Shown: positions 25,510 to 34,451, counted from the first letter of the stretch. The stretch: 40,893 nt of DNA from Chloroflexota bacterium (GCA_023473795.1 JAMCYS010000134.1:1-40893); one strand, 5' to 3'. Translations and numbers: made by a program. Notes: generated by a model from the letters alone, not told the origin.

Positions 25510-25782
25510 GCTCCGCACTCCACCATGCGTACTGCAAACCGACTCTGCTGCCTGATTGGCCGTTACGGTCCGTCAAGCAAGGGGGCTCGCGGTGCCCAAC
25601 GCAAGAGTCGTGCCACGGAACGGCCTGGACGGGGTCCGACCAGGCTCCGGGGCGTCGGGCCGGTATTATACACTATCGCCCAAGGTCCGCAATACGCTGC
25701 TCCTGGTGGCCGAGGCAACGAAAGGCCAGGCCGATAACCGGCCTGGCCAGGCGGTGAGACGACGCAGCCCCGGACGCTACGC

Positions 25783-26085
25783 CTAGGAATGGGCGCGCAT
25801 CTTCTCGTAGCAGCTGGGGCAGTAGACCGGGCGGTCGTTACGCGGCAAGAAGGGGACCGACGTCGGAATGCCGCATTCGGCGCAGACGACTGGATGCATC
25901 TCGCGCGCGCCGGTGCCACCGCGCTCTCTCCGGCGGGTAGCACGACAGGCAGGGCAACGCTGCGGTTCGTTGAGCAGCCCCTTCTCCTTGAAGAAGGCCT
26001 GCTCGCCCGCGGTAAAGACGAACGTCGCGCCGCACTCGCGACACTTCAGGGCCTTGTCTTTGAAGATGGAAGTGGCATCGGTCAT
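25783..26085 (-). CDS. Zinc-ribbon protein with three to four CxxC knuckles
   Basis: The protein has about 100 residues from ATG 26085. The ordered cysteine pairs are CRECG, CPAC, CAECG and CPSC, giving two zinc ribbons. The first unit (LKCRECGATFVFTAGEQAFF then KEKGLLNEPQRCPACRATRR) matches the probable zinc-ribbon family (PF13451-type) common in Chloroflexota and Firmicutes. The second is VVCAECGIPTSVPFLPRNDR with PVYCPSCYEKM. Such proteins may bind nucleic acid or ribosomes, but no role is established. A longer start at 26142 is possible but lacks a ribosome site. Confidence 0.85.
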   Translation of the reverse strand: MTDATSIFKDKALKCRECGATFVFTAGEQAFFKEKGLLNEPQRCPACRATRRRERGGTGAREMHPVVCAECGIPTSVPFLPRNDRPVYCPSCYEKMRAHS

Positions 26086-26525
26086 AGTGGTGCTTGATCC
26101 TTCCTTGGAACTTCCACGAGCGCTAGGCTTCTGCGCCACCATCGGTAGTCGGCACGGCGACCGCCGCGCCCCACCGAGGGTCCTGACACCATCAGTAAGA
26201 CCGCGAGTTCACCACCTCCATACCTCAAGCCCGCCGCGACGACGGGGATCCGCCCGCTGCCGCCCCTGCCGGTGGCGCACACCCGGCGACGAGACGACAC
26301 GGCAGGTCCGCCGCGTTTGGCTTCTGCCGCCCTCGCGACCCAGGCCCGCCGCGGAAGAACCAGCACCTCGCCCAGATTGAACGCAACCCGCCGAAATGCC
26401 GACCGCAGACCCAGATTGTCGAAAAGTGCAAGCCCCCACCGGACTTGGCTGCATTATACCAGAATTCATCCGCTTGTCAAGTTAGCTGCTGAAAAGCGGG
26501 TGAGGTTGGCGGGTTGGCGGCTTGG
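26086..26525. other. Intergenic stretch without recognised genes
   Basis: About 440 bp lie between the divergent zinc-ribbon and protease genes. Reading frames here are arginine/glycine-rich with no ribosome sites, so I reject them. No tRNA, terminator or repeat is evident apart from the promoter at its right edge. Confidence 0.5.
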
Positions 26526-26555
26526 TTGACGATCATTCCTGGCGAAGGATATAAT
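26526..26555 (+). promoter_or_regulatory. Promoter of the M16 protease gene with a hairpin in the leader
   Basis: TTGACG (26526-26531) and TATAAT (26550-26555) are 18 bp apart. The short leader then folds GGGGGCTC (26567-26574) onto GAGCCCCC (26583-26590). No T-run follows, so it is not an obvious terminator. It ends 26 bp before the start codon. Confidence 0.75.
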
Positions 26556-26616
26556 TCCGTATGGAGGGGGGCTCGGCGACCAGAGCCCCCTTCACCGTGG
26601 TGGCTGGAGGTGCCAG

Positions 26617-27882
26617 TTGTACAAGAAAACCGCGCTGCCCAACGGGCTACGCGTGCTCACTTCTGATATGCCGCACGCGCGCTCGGTAAGCTTAGCTTTC
26701 TTCGTGTCCGCCGGCTCTCGCCACGAGGACCCGCGGAGGGCGGGCGTGGCCCATTTTCTCGAGCACATGTTCTTCAAGGGTACCCAGAACCGCCCCAACT
26801 CGCAGGAGATCTCCGAGGCGATCGAGGGCGTGGGCGGTATCATCAATGCCGAAGTGGGCAAAGAGATGGCCGTCTACTGGGCCAAGGTTGCCCAGCAGCA
26901 CACGACAGTTGCCCTCGACATTCTCACCGACGTGCTGCGCCATTCCCTGTTCGACAGAGATGAGATCGAGAAGGAACGGCGGGTCATCCTGGAAGAATTG
27001 AATATGATCGCCGACGACCCGCGAGAGTGGGTGGACGTGATCCTCGACGAAGTCATGTGGGGGGATCAGGCCCTGGGGCGTGACGTGGGCGGCACCAAAG
27101 AGACGGTTAGCGCCATGCGGCGCGAGGATATCCTGGGCTACCTTGCTGCCCGCTACTCTCCCCGCAGCACGGTGATCAGCGTCGCCGGTGCGCTCGAGCA
27201 CGAACGCATCGTCGACGACCTGGCCAGCCGCCTGGGGGATTGGCAGGGACCGCCCCTCACGCCGCCACCGGCTGCCGTGATCGATCAGACGGCGCCTCGC
27301 CTGCGCGTACAGGAGAAGGACACCGAGCAGGCGCACGTCTCGCTCGGGTTGCGAGCGATCTCTTACCTCGACCCCGAGCGCTACGCGCTCGATCTACTGA
27401 ACGTCATCCTGGGCGAGGGCATGAGTTCCCGGCTCTTTCTGGAGATAAGGGAGAAGCGTGGCCTGGCCTACGACGTCCATTCCTACGTCAACCACTACCA
27501 GGACACAGGCGCGATGGTGGCTTACGCCGGGGTCGAGCCTGGCAAAGTCTACCAGACAGTTGCCGCACTGATGGAGCAAATATCTCGCATGAAGGAGCCG
27601 ACGCCCAGCCAGGAACTGGCCAAGGCTAAGGAGTTCTGGAAGGGACGGATGATCCTCCGCCTGGAGGACACCCGGGGCATAGCCTCCTGGGTCGGCTCGC
27701 AGGAGATTCTGCTCGACCAGGTGCTCTCGGTCGACGAGGTTATCGACATAATCGATCGACTCAGCGCCGAAGACGTGCAGCGGGCGGCGCACCGCCTCTT
27801 CACCGACGATCGGCTGAGCCTGGCCGTGGTGGGGCCGGTTGCCGACGGCAACCATCTCTCCAGCCTGCTGCATTTCCAGTAG
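26617..27882 (+). CDS. M16 family zinc metallopeptidase (pitrilysin/processing-peptidase type)
   Basis: This 421-residue protein starts at TTG 26617, with GGAGG 7 bp upstream. The inverted zinc motif HFLEH is at 46-50 and the third ligand is E126 (VILEEL), exactly 76 residues later, so the subunit is catalytically complete. Other family marks are GVGGIINAEVGKEMAVYWAK and the C-terminal substrate-binding R/Y motif GMSSRLFLEIREKRGLAYDV. It resembles the YmxG/MPP-beta single-domain proteases that cleave short peptides or leader sequences. The downstream mutM gene converges. Confidence 0.93.
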   Translation: MYKKTALPNGLRVLTSDMPHARSVSLAFFVSAGSRHEDPRRAGVAHFLEHMFFKGTQNRPNSQEISEAIEGVGGIINAEVGKEMAVYWAKVAQQHTTVALDILTDVLRHSLFDRDEIEKERRVILEELNMIADDPREWVDVILDEVMWGDQALGRDVGGTKETVSAMRREDILGYLAARYSPRSTVISVAGALEHERIVDDLASRLGDWQGPPLTPPPAAVIDQTAPRLRVQEKDTEQAHVSLGLRAISYLDPERYALDLLNVILGEGMSSRLFLEIREKRGLAYDVHSYVNHYQDTGAMVAYAGVEPGKVYQTVAALMEQISRMKEPTPSQELAKAKEFWKGRMILRLEDTRGIASWVGSQEILLDQVLSVDEVIDIIDRLSAEDVQRAAHRLFTDDRLSLAVVGPVADGNHLSSLLHFQ

Positions 27883-27892
27883 GGGTCGCTCG

Positions 27893-28711
27893 TTAGACCT
27901 GGCAACTCGGGCAGAAGTGAGTGCCGCGACCGCTGATCACGGTTCTCGCGATGGTGCCGCCGCAGCGGGGACAGGCCTGGCCCGTGCGCCGGTAGACGCT
28001 GAGGCTGTCCTGGTGGTTGCCTGGACGGCCCCGCCCGTCGCGGAAATCGCTGAAGGTGGTGCCCCGGTCTTCGATCCCGGCCTGCAGGGCGCGGCGGATG
28101 CCGGCGTGCAGGCCCTGCCACTCCACTTCGGACAGACTCCGCGGCCGTCGCTGCGGATTGAGTCCCGCCAGGAACAGCGCCTCGTCGGCGTAGATGTTGC
28201 CTACCCCTGCCAGCAGGGTCTGGTTCAGGAGCAGCGACTTCAGCGGCGCCTTGCGCTTGCCCAGCGCCCGTTTCAGTTCGGCCACGCCGAATTCCTCGGC
28301 CAGCGGCTCTGGCCCCAGGCTACCCAACAGATCCACAACTTCCTCGGCGGTAGCCAACTGCAAGCGCCCGAACTTGCGGATATCGGTGAAGCGCAGCTCC
28401 TCATCCCCCTCCAGCCCGATGATAACTTTGGCGAAGCGCTCTTCCGCGGCCCCTCGCGAGCGCAGCACCAGCCGGCCGGTCATCCGCAGGTGAACGAGCA
28501 AGACATCGCCGCCGGTCAGGTGGAAGAGGAGGAACTTGGCTCGCCGCGTTAGCCCGTCGATCGTCCGGCCTACCAAACGAGCGGCGAACTCCTCGGGCGT
28601 CGCGCCGGCTATGCTCCCCGGCCACAGGACCTCGATGTCGGTTATCCCTCTGCCCACTGTGAGCGGGCAAAGTTCACAGACAATCGTTTCCACCTCGGGC
28701 AGTTCAGGCAT
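27893..28711 (-). CDS. mutM: Formamidopyrimidine-DNA glycosylase
   Basis: This 272-residue protein is full length. The catalytic N-terminus PELPEVETI is intact (Pro1 as nucleophile after Met removal, Glu2 as catalyst). The lysine of RRAKFLLFHL is in place, HLRMTGRL follows, and the helix-two-turn-helix LNQTLLAGVGNIYADEALF is clear. The C-terminal zinc finger has CPRCGG and CPSC with the conserved R in GRGTHFC. The enzyme removes 8-oxoguanine and ring-opened purines and nicks the DNA. Its ATG overlaps the polA stop (ATGCCTGA), so the two repair genes are coupled; this order is common. Confidence 0.96.
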   Translation of the reverse strand: MPELPEVETIVCELCPLTVGRGITDIEVLWPGSIAGATPEEFAARLVGRTIDGLTRRAKFLLFHLTGGDVLLVHLRMTGRLVLRSRGAAEERFAKVIIGLEGDEELRFTDIRKFGRLQLATAEEVVDLLGSLGPEPLAEEFGVAELKRALGKRKAPLKSLLLNQTLLAGVGNIYADEALFLAGLNPQRRPRSLSEVEWQGLHAGIRRALQAGIEDRGTTFSDFRDGRGRPGNHQDSLSVYRRTGQACPRCGGTIARTVISGRGTHFCPSCQV

Positions 28712-31511
28712 CGAGGCTCCGCATGTCGTCCCAGTTTGGCCCCGCGCTCACGTCCACTTTCAAGGGCACGCTCAATGGGAAAGCTTCCGACATTACCTCT
28801 CGGGTCAAAATGGCTATCTCCACCAGACGCTCGCCGGGCACTTCCAGAACTAGCTCGTCGTGCACCTGCAGCAGCAGCGCGTCCGGCAGGCCGCGCTCCG
28901 CCAGAGCCTTCTCCAGCCTGATCATGGCTATCTTGATGATGTCCGCGGCCGTGCCCTGAATGGGGGCGTTGATGGCCATGCGCTCCGCGCCCTGGCGCAC
29001 AGGATAGGCGGGGGAGTTGACCTCGGGAATCTGGCGGCGCCGCCCAAGCAGTGTGGTGACGTAACCCTCGCGCCGCACCTGCGCCAGCGTGTGGTCGATA
29101 TAGCCCTGTACGCCCTTGTACTTGCTCAAGTAGCGGCGAATGTACTCGGTCGCGTCCTCTATGGAGAGGTCCGCCCGTTGAGATAGCCCGTACTCCCGCA
29201 TCCCGTAGAGCACGCCGAAATTGATGGTCTTGGCGAAGCGGCGCATCTCAGAGGTGACGCCGCCGAGCGGCACGCCGAAGAGCTCCGAGGCGGTGGCCGC
29301 GTGAATATCCTCGTCGGCGGCGAAGGCGCTCACCAGGCGTTCGTCCTGGGTGATGTGGGCGAGGATGCGCAGCTCGACCTGCGAGTAGTCGGCTGAGATA
29401 AGAAGATGACCGGGCTTGCCGGCGATGAAGGCCCGTCGCACCCGCCGCCCCAGCTCCGTGCGGACAGGGATGTTCTGGAGGTTCGGGTCGCTAGAGCTGA
29501 GCCGCCCGGTGGAAACCGAGGCCTGGTTGAACGAGGTGTGCACCCGTCCGGTGCGAGGATTGACCAGCGCGGGCAGAGCGTCGACGTAGGTGGATTTCAA
29601 CTTCACCAGCTGGCGATACTCCAGGATCATGTCCAGCACCGGGTGCTGGCCGCGCAGCCTGTCCAGGATGGCCGCTTCCGTGGAGTAGCCGGTCTTGGTT
29701 CTCCTCTCGCCCTTCAGCCCCAGCTCCTCGAAGAGCACGCTGCCCAGTTGCTGCGGGCTGTTGAGGTTGAACTGGTAGCCGACCTCGGCGTAGATGCGCC
29801 GTTCCAGCTCCTTGATGCGCTGGTAGAGCTCGGCCGACATCGCCTGCAAGTAGGCAACGTCCAGGGCGATGCCCGTTTGCTCCATCTTCGCGAGCACGGG
29901 CACGAGCGGCATCTCCACCTCCACGAAGAGCTGCCACAACCCCTGCTGGCGCAGTTCGGGCTCCAGCTGCTCGCGCAGGCGCAGGCTGACGTCGGCGTCG
30001 GCCGCGGCGTAGTTGGCGGCCGCTGCCACCGGCACCTGGGCCATCGTTACCTGGTTGCGCCCCCGCCCGATCAGCTCCTGGATCGGCGTCAGCTCCAGCC
30101 CCAGCCGCGAAAAGGCCAGGTCCTTCAGGCCCAGAGGGCGCTGAGCCGCCTCCACCAGGTAGGCCGCGAGCATCGTGTCAAAGTAGATGCCCTTCAGCTC
30201 GGCTCCGGCTCCGGCCAGCACCAGCAAGTCGTACTTGATGTTGTGGCCCACCATGGGAGTGGCCCGATCGGCGAGCAGAGGGCCCAGCCGGGAGAAGACT
30301 TGCTCTGGCGCCAGCTGCCCCGTCGCGGCGGCGGCCTCTGGCGTGTGCCCCACAGGGACGTAGTAGGCCCGGCCCGGCTCCACGGCGAAAGAGAGGCCAA
30401 CCAGCTCGGCACGCATCGCGTCGAGGGAGGTAGACTCCACGTCGACTGCCACCTCGGGCGCGCGGCCCAGCGCGGCCGCCAGCTCCTCCAGGGCGGCGGG
30501 TGTGCTGACTACTTGGTAGTTCCCCAGGGCGGGCGGTGGTGCCACCTGCACCGACGCCGGCCCCTTGGCAGATTCGCTGGCGAAGAGTTCCATTTGCTGC
30601 GCGGTCTCGGGCACGGCCGGGGCCGCCAGGGGCTCGCCGGCAGCCGCGGCGGCGCCGGGCAGGCGTGGTAGCAGGCTGCGGAACTCCAGCTCGCGCAGCA
30701 GCTCGACTAGTCTGGCGCGGTCGAAACGTCCGCCCTGCCAGCGCTCGAGGTTCAGCTCGAGCGGCACGTCCCGCACTATGGCCGCCAGGCGCCGGCTCTG
30801 CCGGGCGATGGCCTCGTTGGCGGCCAGCAGGGTTCGTTGCTTTTCCGGCAGACGGTCCAAGTTGGCGTAGAGGCTGTCTAGGTCGCCGAACCCCTGCAGC
30901 AGCTTCTGGGCGGTCTTCTCGCCCACACCGGGCACGCCGGGGATGTTATCCGTGGCGTCGCCCTTCAACGCCTTGAAATCGATCAGCTGCCTTGGTTCCA
31001 GGCCATAGCGCTGGCGTACCGCCTCCTCGTCGTAGATCGTCGTCTCGGAGAAGATGCGTTGTGGGGTTAGCACCTTGGTGGCAGGTGAAACCAGCTGCAG
31101 GGCATCCGTGTCGCCGGTGACGATGAGCACGGCCAGACCCCGTTCCTCTGCCTGCCGGGAGAGCGTGCCGAGCACGTCGTCAGCCTCAAAGCCGTCGATT
31201 TCGAAGATGGGGATGCCCAGGGCCTCAACCAGCTGGCGCACGCGCGTGAATTGCTCCGGCAGGCCCTCGGGTGTCTTGGGGCGATGCGCTTTGTAGGCCT
31301 CGTATTCGGCGTGCCGGAAGGTTGGTGCCGCGCGGTCGAAGGCCACGGCCACGTATTCGGGGCGGACCTCGTTCAGCACTTTGAGTAACGTGGAGGCGAA
31401 GCCGTATACCGCATTGACCAGCTCGCCCTTGCCGGTGGTGAGCGGCGGCAGGGCGTGGAAGGCGCGGTGAACCAGGGCGTTGCCGTCGATGAGTACTAGT
31501 GTAGCCGACAC
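28704..31511 (-). CDS. polA: DNA polymerase I
   Basis: This 935-residue protein has three domains. The 5'-nuclease (residues 1-290) has DGNALVHRAFHALPPL and GEKTAQKLLQGFGD. The 3'-5' exonuclease has all ligand motifs: VDVES (DxE), GHNIKYD, and YAAADAD, so proofreading should work. Polymerase motif A is ISADYSQVELRILAHI, motif B RRFAKTINFGVLYGM, and motif C LLQVHDELVLEVP. It starts at GTG 31511. The roles are Okazaki maturation and repair gap filling. It lies 7 bp after rimI and overlaps mutM. Long plus-strand reading frames across it are shadows. Confidence 0.97.
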   Translation of the reverse strand: MSATLVLIDGNALVHRAFHALPPLTTGKGELVNAVYGFASTLLKVLNEVRPEYVAVAFDRAAPTFRHAEYEAYKAHRPKTPEGLPEQFTRVRQLVEALGIPIFEIDGFEADDVLGTLSRQAEERGLAVLIVTGDTDALQLVSPATKVLTPQRIFSETTIYDEEAVRQRYGLEPRQLIDFKALKGDATDNIPGVPGVGEKTAQKLLQGFGDLDSLYANLDRLPEKQRTLLAANEAIARQSRRLAAIVRDVPLELNLERWQGGRFDRARLVELLRELEFRSLLPRLPGAAAAAGEPLAAPAVPETAQQMELFASESAKGPASVQVAPPPALGNYQVVSTPAALEELAAALGRAPEVAVDVESTSLDAMRAELVGLSFAVEPGRAYYVPVGHTPEAAAATGQLAPEQVFSRLGPLLADRATPMVGHNIKYDLLVLAGAGAELKGIYFDTMLAAYLVEAAQRPLGLKDLAFSRLGLELTPIQELIGRGRNQVTMAQVPVAAAANYAAADADVSLRLREQLEPELRQQGLWQLFVEVEMPLVPVLAKMEQTGIALDVAYLQAMSAELYQRIKELERRIYAEVGYQFNLNSPQQLGSVLFEELGLKGERRTKTGYSTEAAILDRLRGQHPVLDMILEYRQLVKLKSTYVDALPALVNPRTGRVHTSFNQASVSTGRLSSSDPNLQNIPVRTELGRRVRRAFIAGKPGHLLISADYSQVELRILAHITQDERLVSAFAADEDIHAATASELFGVPLGGVTSEMRRFAKTINFGVLYGMREYGLSQRADLSIEDATEYIRRYLSKYKGVQGYIDHTLAQVRREGYVTTLLGRRRQIPEVNSPAYPVRQGAERMAINAPIQGTAADIIKIAMIRLEKALAERGLPDALLLQVHDELVLEVPGERLVEIAILTREVMSEAFPLSVPLKVDVSAGPNWDDMRSLDA

Positions 31512-31518
31512 GGGAGCT

Positions 31519-32151
31519 TTAGGAGTCCTCCAGACGACGCCGCTCGAACTCGCTTTTCAGCGCCCGGAACTTGGTCTGGAACTCGGGCGTGCGGATGTCG
31601 TCGCTCCACATTATAACGGCGTCCTCGTTGTTGTCGCTATAGTAGCCCTTGCGGACGCCCTCGGCGTGGAAGGTGTACTTGCGATACAGATTCTGTGCTA
31701 CCGTGTTGGAGGCCCGCACCTCCAGCGTGACCCAGCGGGCGCCTACTTCCGTCGCCTTCTCGATGAGCCCGATCATGAGCATCTCGCCGAAGCCCCGGCC
31801 GCGGTACTCCGGGCGCACGGCGATGGTCGTGATGTGGGCCTCGTCCAGCATCAGCCAGGTGCCGGCATAGCCGACGAGATGGGGCTGGTCGGCGCGGAGC
31901 AGTTCGCCGCGTTTGCTCACCAGCCCTTCCAGCCAGCGGCGCACTCGCCCGTCATGGGTAGGCGCCCGCGGCGGCTCGGGCGGCCGGTTATCGGCCCCCA
32001 ACCGCTCGATGACGACGTAGCTGGCCATGCGATTGTCGCGTATCTCACGCCGGTAGGCGGACGCCGGCCAGGCCAGAGAGAACGATTGGTGCTCGATCTG
32101 GACGACCTCGTCCACGTCCTCCACGCGCATCGCTCGTATGTGGTACGGCAA
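31519..32151 (-). CDS. rimI: Ribosomal protein S18 alanine N-acetyltransferase, with insertion
   Basis: This 210-residue GNAT enzyme is longer than the usual 150. The N-terminus fits RimI (IRAMRVEDVDEVVQIEHQSF). The acetyl-CoA loop is IAVRPEYRGRGFGEMLM, and ASNTVAQNLYRKYTFHAEGV is the C-terminal core. The extra length is an insertion of about 40 residues (GADNRPPEPPRAPTHDGRVR region) between beta strands 2 and 4, plus a basic tail. The insertion is known in some RimI relatives of Chloroflexota-type bacteria only by my recollection. It starts at TTG 32151 after GAGGGAG. It stands between tsaB and polA, the common tsaE-tsaB-rimI order. Confidence 0.88.
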   Translation of the reverse strand: MPYHIRAMRVEDVDEVVQIEHQSFSLAWPASAYRREIRDNRMASYVVIERLGADNRPPEPPRAPTHDGRVRRWLEGLVSKRGELLRADQPHLVGYAGTWLMLDEAHITTIAVRPEYRGRGFGEMLMIGLIEKATEVGARWVTLEVRASNTVAQNLYRKYTFHAEGVRKGYYSDNNEDAVIMWSDDIRTPEFQTKFRALKSEFERRRLEDS

Positions 32152-32187
32152 CTTAGTCGGCTCCCTCGATCGACATGTGGACCCTAG

Positions 32188-32871
32188 TCACGCTGGGCTA
32201 GCCGGCGACGGCAGAGGTGGGCGCTGCACGTAGATCGCCTGGGCCGTCGCCGGGTCGGCGACCTCTCCGTCCTGCCAACGCCGCCAGCCAAGCTCGGCCA
32301 GGCAGGCGGCCCGGCGCAGTCCGGCTCCCAGCCCGGCGACTGCCGCTGCCCTGCCCAGACTCTCCGTCACCAGCGCCGCTCCCGCCGCGCCCAGCTCGCC
32401 ACAGAAGATGGTCGGCCCATCCAGCGACGCCAGCAGTTCGGGCAGCGGCCGGACGCCACTGATCCCCGTCGCCGGCCAGGTCTCGCCCCGAGGGTCGAAG
32501 AGCGCCCCGTAAAGCTGGCCGCGCCCGGCGTCCACCGTCGCGCAGATGGGCACTCCCCCCAGGCGCTGGGCGAAGGCGGTCGCCGCCAGCGTGCCAACAG
32601 TCACGAGCGGCACGCCCAGGCCCAGGCAAAGGCCCTTGGCCGTGCTCAGGGCCACGCGCAGACCGTTGAAACTGCCCGGCCCCAGCGCCACGGCCACCAC
32701 TCGCAAATCCTGCACGGTCGCGCCCTGTGCCCGCAAGAGACTTTCCAGATTCGGCAGCAACTGGCGCGTGTGATTGCTGCCCGCCAGCCAGTTCAGTTCG
32801 GCCAGCGGCCCACGCTCGTCGTAAAGAGCGACGCCCGCGTACTTGGTTGACGTATCCAGCGCGGCCAGCAT
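32188..32871 (-). CDS. tsaB: tRNA threonylcarbamoyladenosine biosynthesis protein TsaB
   Basis: This 227-residue protein has the ASKHA fold. The N-terminus ALDTSTKYAGVALYDERG has the phosphate-1 motif, and NHTRQLLPNLESLL and GPGSFNGLRVALSTAKGL are the interface segments bound by TsaD. ATVDAGRGQLYGALFD is the second half. TsaB forms the TsaD-TsaB-TsaE complex that makes t6A37 in ANN-decoding tRNAs. TsaD is not in the window. Its ATG follows the tsaE stop directly (TAGATG), so translation is coupled. Confidence 0.95.
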   Translation of the reverse strand: MLAALDTSTKYAGVALYDERGPLAELNWLAGSNHTRQLLPNLESLLRAQGATVQDLRVVAVALGPGSFNGLRVALSTAKGLCLGLGVPLVTVGTLAATAFAQRLGGVPICATVDAGRGQLYGALFDPRGETWPATGISGVRPLPELLASLDGPTIFCGELGAAGAALVTESLGRAAAVAGLGAGLRRAACLAELGWRRWQDGEVADPATAQAIYVQRPPLPSPASPA

Positions 32872-33366
32872 CTACAGCCCCGCCCCAGCCGCGGCGAAAC
32901 GGCCGAGCAACCCCGAGTGGCGCGGCCCTTTGGCCTCGAAATGGAGAGAGCGCCTGTTGATGCCCATTACACTCAACCTGGCCAGGAGGTACTCATCGCC
33001 TACCAGATCCCGCACGCGCTCGGCCCATTCGACCAAACACACACCCTCTCCAGCCAGAACATCTAGCAAACCGAGGTCCACGGCCTCCCGCGGGTCCTCC
33101 AAGCGGTAGAGGTCGATGTGGTAGACCGTCACTCCGCCCCTGCCCCGGTGCTCGTTGACCAGAGTGAAACTGGGGCTGGTGACGTACTCCGTCACCCCGA
33201 GACCGCGGGCTATCCCTTGGGCGAAGACCGTCTTGCCGGCGCCGAACTCACCCTCGAGCAGCACCACGTCCCCCGGCTGCAACAGCTCGCCCAGCCGTTC
33301 CCCGAGACGGCGGGTCTGCGCCGCGCTGCGGCTCGTCAAATCCAGACTGCCCTCTGCCTCAGTCAC
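32872..33366 (-). CDS. tsaE: tRNA threonylcarbamoyladenosine biosynthesis ATPase TsaE
   Basis: This 164-residue protein is a small P-loop ATPase. The Walker A motif is EGEFGAGKTVFAQGIARGL. The conserved VTSPSFTLVNEH and YHIDLYRLEDPREAVDLGL follow, then VCLVEWAERV, the TsaE Walker B and W-A-E signature. It regulates or resets the TsaBD complex. It starts at GTG 33366 inside the thiL stop (GTGACTGA). A tail of about 25 residues past the domain (GPRHSGLLGRFAAAGAGL) is unremarkable. Confidence 0.95.
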   Translation of the reverse strand: MTEAEGSLDLTSRSAAQTRRLGERLGELLQPGDVVLLEGEFGAGKTVFAQGIARGLGVTEYVTSPSFTLVNEHRGRGGVTVYHIDLYRLEDPREAVDLGLLDVLAGEGVCLVEWAERVRDLVGDEYLLARLSVMGINRRSLHFEAKGPRHSGLLGRFAAAGAGL

Positions 33367-34360
33367 GGAAGTGGTCGAACCCTCCCTTGCCGACTATCTC
33401 CTCTCGGCCGTTCGGCCAGAGCAAGTAGACCTTGCCCGGATGGTTCGCCACCACTTCGCCGACCACCGTGACCGGCGTGCCCAAGCGGCCGATCTCGGCC
33501 GCCGCGCGGGCCGTCACCGCGGGTGGAGCGGCGAAGGCCAGTTCGTATTCCTCGCCGCCATACAGCGCCAGGGTTAGAGCGTCGGCGGGAAAGACCCGGC
33601 TGACTTGAGGGCTCACCGGCAGGAGCTCCGCCCGCAGGCGCACGCCCAAGCCGCTCATTTCGGCAATGTGGCCGACGTCGGCAGCCAGGCCGTCGCTAAT
33701 GTCAATGCAGGCCTGTACCCCGGCTGCCCGCAGGGCCTGTCCCTCTCGCAGGCGCGGCCACGGTCTATTGTGCGCCCGGCGCAGCTCGGCCAGCGCCGCG
33801 GCGGGGTCTGAAACGGTCTCGTTTAGCGCTCTGAATCCCGCCGCCGAGCGGCCCAGCCAGCCGGTGACGGCCACCTGGTCGCCGACGCGGGCGGCGGAAC
33901 GGGTCAGGGGCGGACCCAAACCATCGTCTGGCACGTGGCCATAGAGGGCCACGGTGACGAAGAAGGCTTTCGGGGAAGAGACGATGTCGCCGCCGATCAC
34001 GGCCGTGCCGAACTCCCGCCCGCAGTCGGCCAGCGAACGCGCCATTTGCAGCAGGTCCGGGACGCTGGCGGCTTCGCTGAGGCCCAGGGTGAGCAGAGCG
34101 TAGTCCGCGCTGCCGCCCATGGAGGCGATATCGCTGATGTTGACCGCCAGGGCCTTCCAGCCCAGCTCGTCCCAGGTGATAGTGCGAAAGCGGAAGTGAA
34201 CATCCTCGACCATTGTGTCGGTCGTGGCGAGAGCCGTGCCGGCGGTGCGCCAGGCGGCGCAGTCGTCGCCGTTTTGTACGGTGACCCCAGGGGCAGTGGC
34301 GCCGAATTCCTTCCGCAGAAGGTCGATCAGCCCGAACTCCCCCACTTCGCTAACCTTCAC
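33359..34360 (-). CDS. thiL: Thiamine-monophosphate kinase, probably leaderless
   Basis: The protein has about 333 residues and phosphorylates thiamine monophosphate to the diphosphate cofactor. Metal and ATP motifs are in order: VQNGDDCAAW, TTDTMVEDVHF, KALAVNISDIASMGG, GGDIVSSP, and CIDISDGLAADVGHI. An ATG at 34369 lies inside a good -10 hexamer (TATAAT 34373-34368), so it would not be on the transcript. The next in-frame start, GTG 34360, is 7 nt past that hexamer, where transcription should begin. I therefore place the start there, as a leaderless mRNA. It heads thiL-tsaE-tsaB-rimI-polA-mutM. No other thi gene is nearby. Confidence 0.85.
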   Translation of the reverse strand: MKVSEVGEFGLIDLLRKEFGATAPGVTVQNGDDCAAWRTAGTALATTDTMVEDVHFRFRTITWDELGWKALAVNISDIASMGGSADYALLTLGLSEAASVPDLLQMARSLADCGREFGTAVIGGDIVSSPKAFFVTVALYGHVPDDGLGPPLTRSAARVGDQVAVTGWLGRSAAGFRALNETVSDPAAALAELRRAHNRPWPRLREGQALRAAGVQACIDISDGLAADVGHIAEMSGLGVRLRAELLPVSPQVSRVFPADALTLALYGGEEYELAFAAPPAVTARAAAEIGRLGTPVTVVGEVVANHPGKVYLLWPNGREEIVGKGGFDHFRD

Positions 34361-34367
34361 GCCGAGC

Positions 34368-34396
34368 ATTATACACCGGGGCTCGCCTTGTCGCCA
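34368..34396 (-). promoter_or_regulatory. Promoter of the thiL-tsaE-tsaB-rimI-polA-mutM cluster
   Basis: On the minus strand TATAAT (34373-34368) has TGGCGA (34396-34391) 17 bp upstream. The -35 box is poor, so an activator or extended contacts may matter. Its -35 region overlaps that of the divergent promoter at 34388. Confidence 0.6.
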
Positions 34397-34416
34397 CGCC
34401 GCCCGTGTGCTATACT
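34388..34416 (+). promoter_or_regulatory. Promoter of the metallophosphoesterase gene
   Basis: TTGTCG (34388-34393) and TATACT (34411-34416) are 17 bp apart, about 36 bp before the GTG start. It overlaps the divergent thiL promoter. Confidence 0.65.
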
Positions 34417-34451
34417 CGTTGGGTGCTCTGGACGGGAGAAAAGCGCAAGCC

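Noticed and set aside
29406-30671. 421-codon plus-strand open frame
   Set aside because: It is antisense to polA, His/Gln/Arg-rich, and a shadow of high third-position GC in polA.
34215-34451. N-terminal extension of the phosphoesterase
   Set aside because: It is antisense to the start of thiL and crosses both promoters. GTG 34452 begins exactly at the conserved AILSDIH motif.
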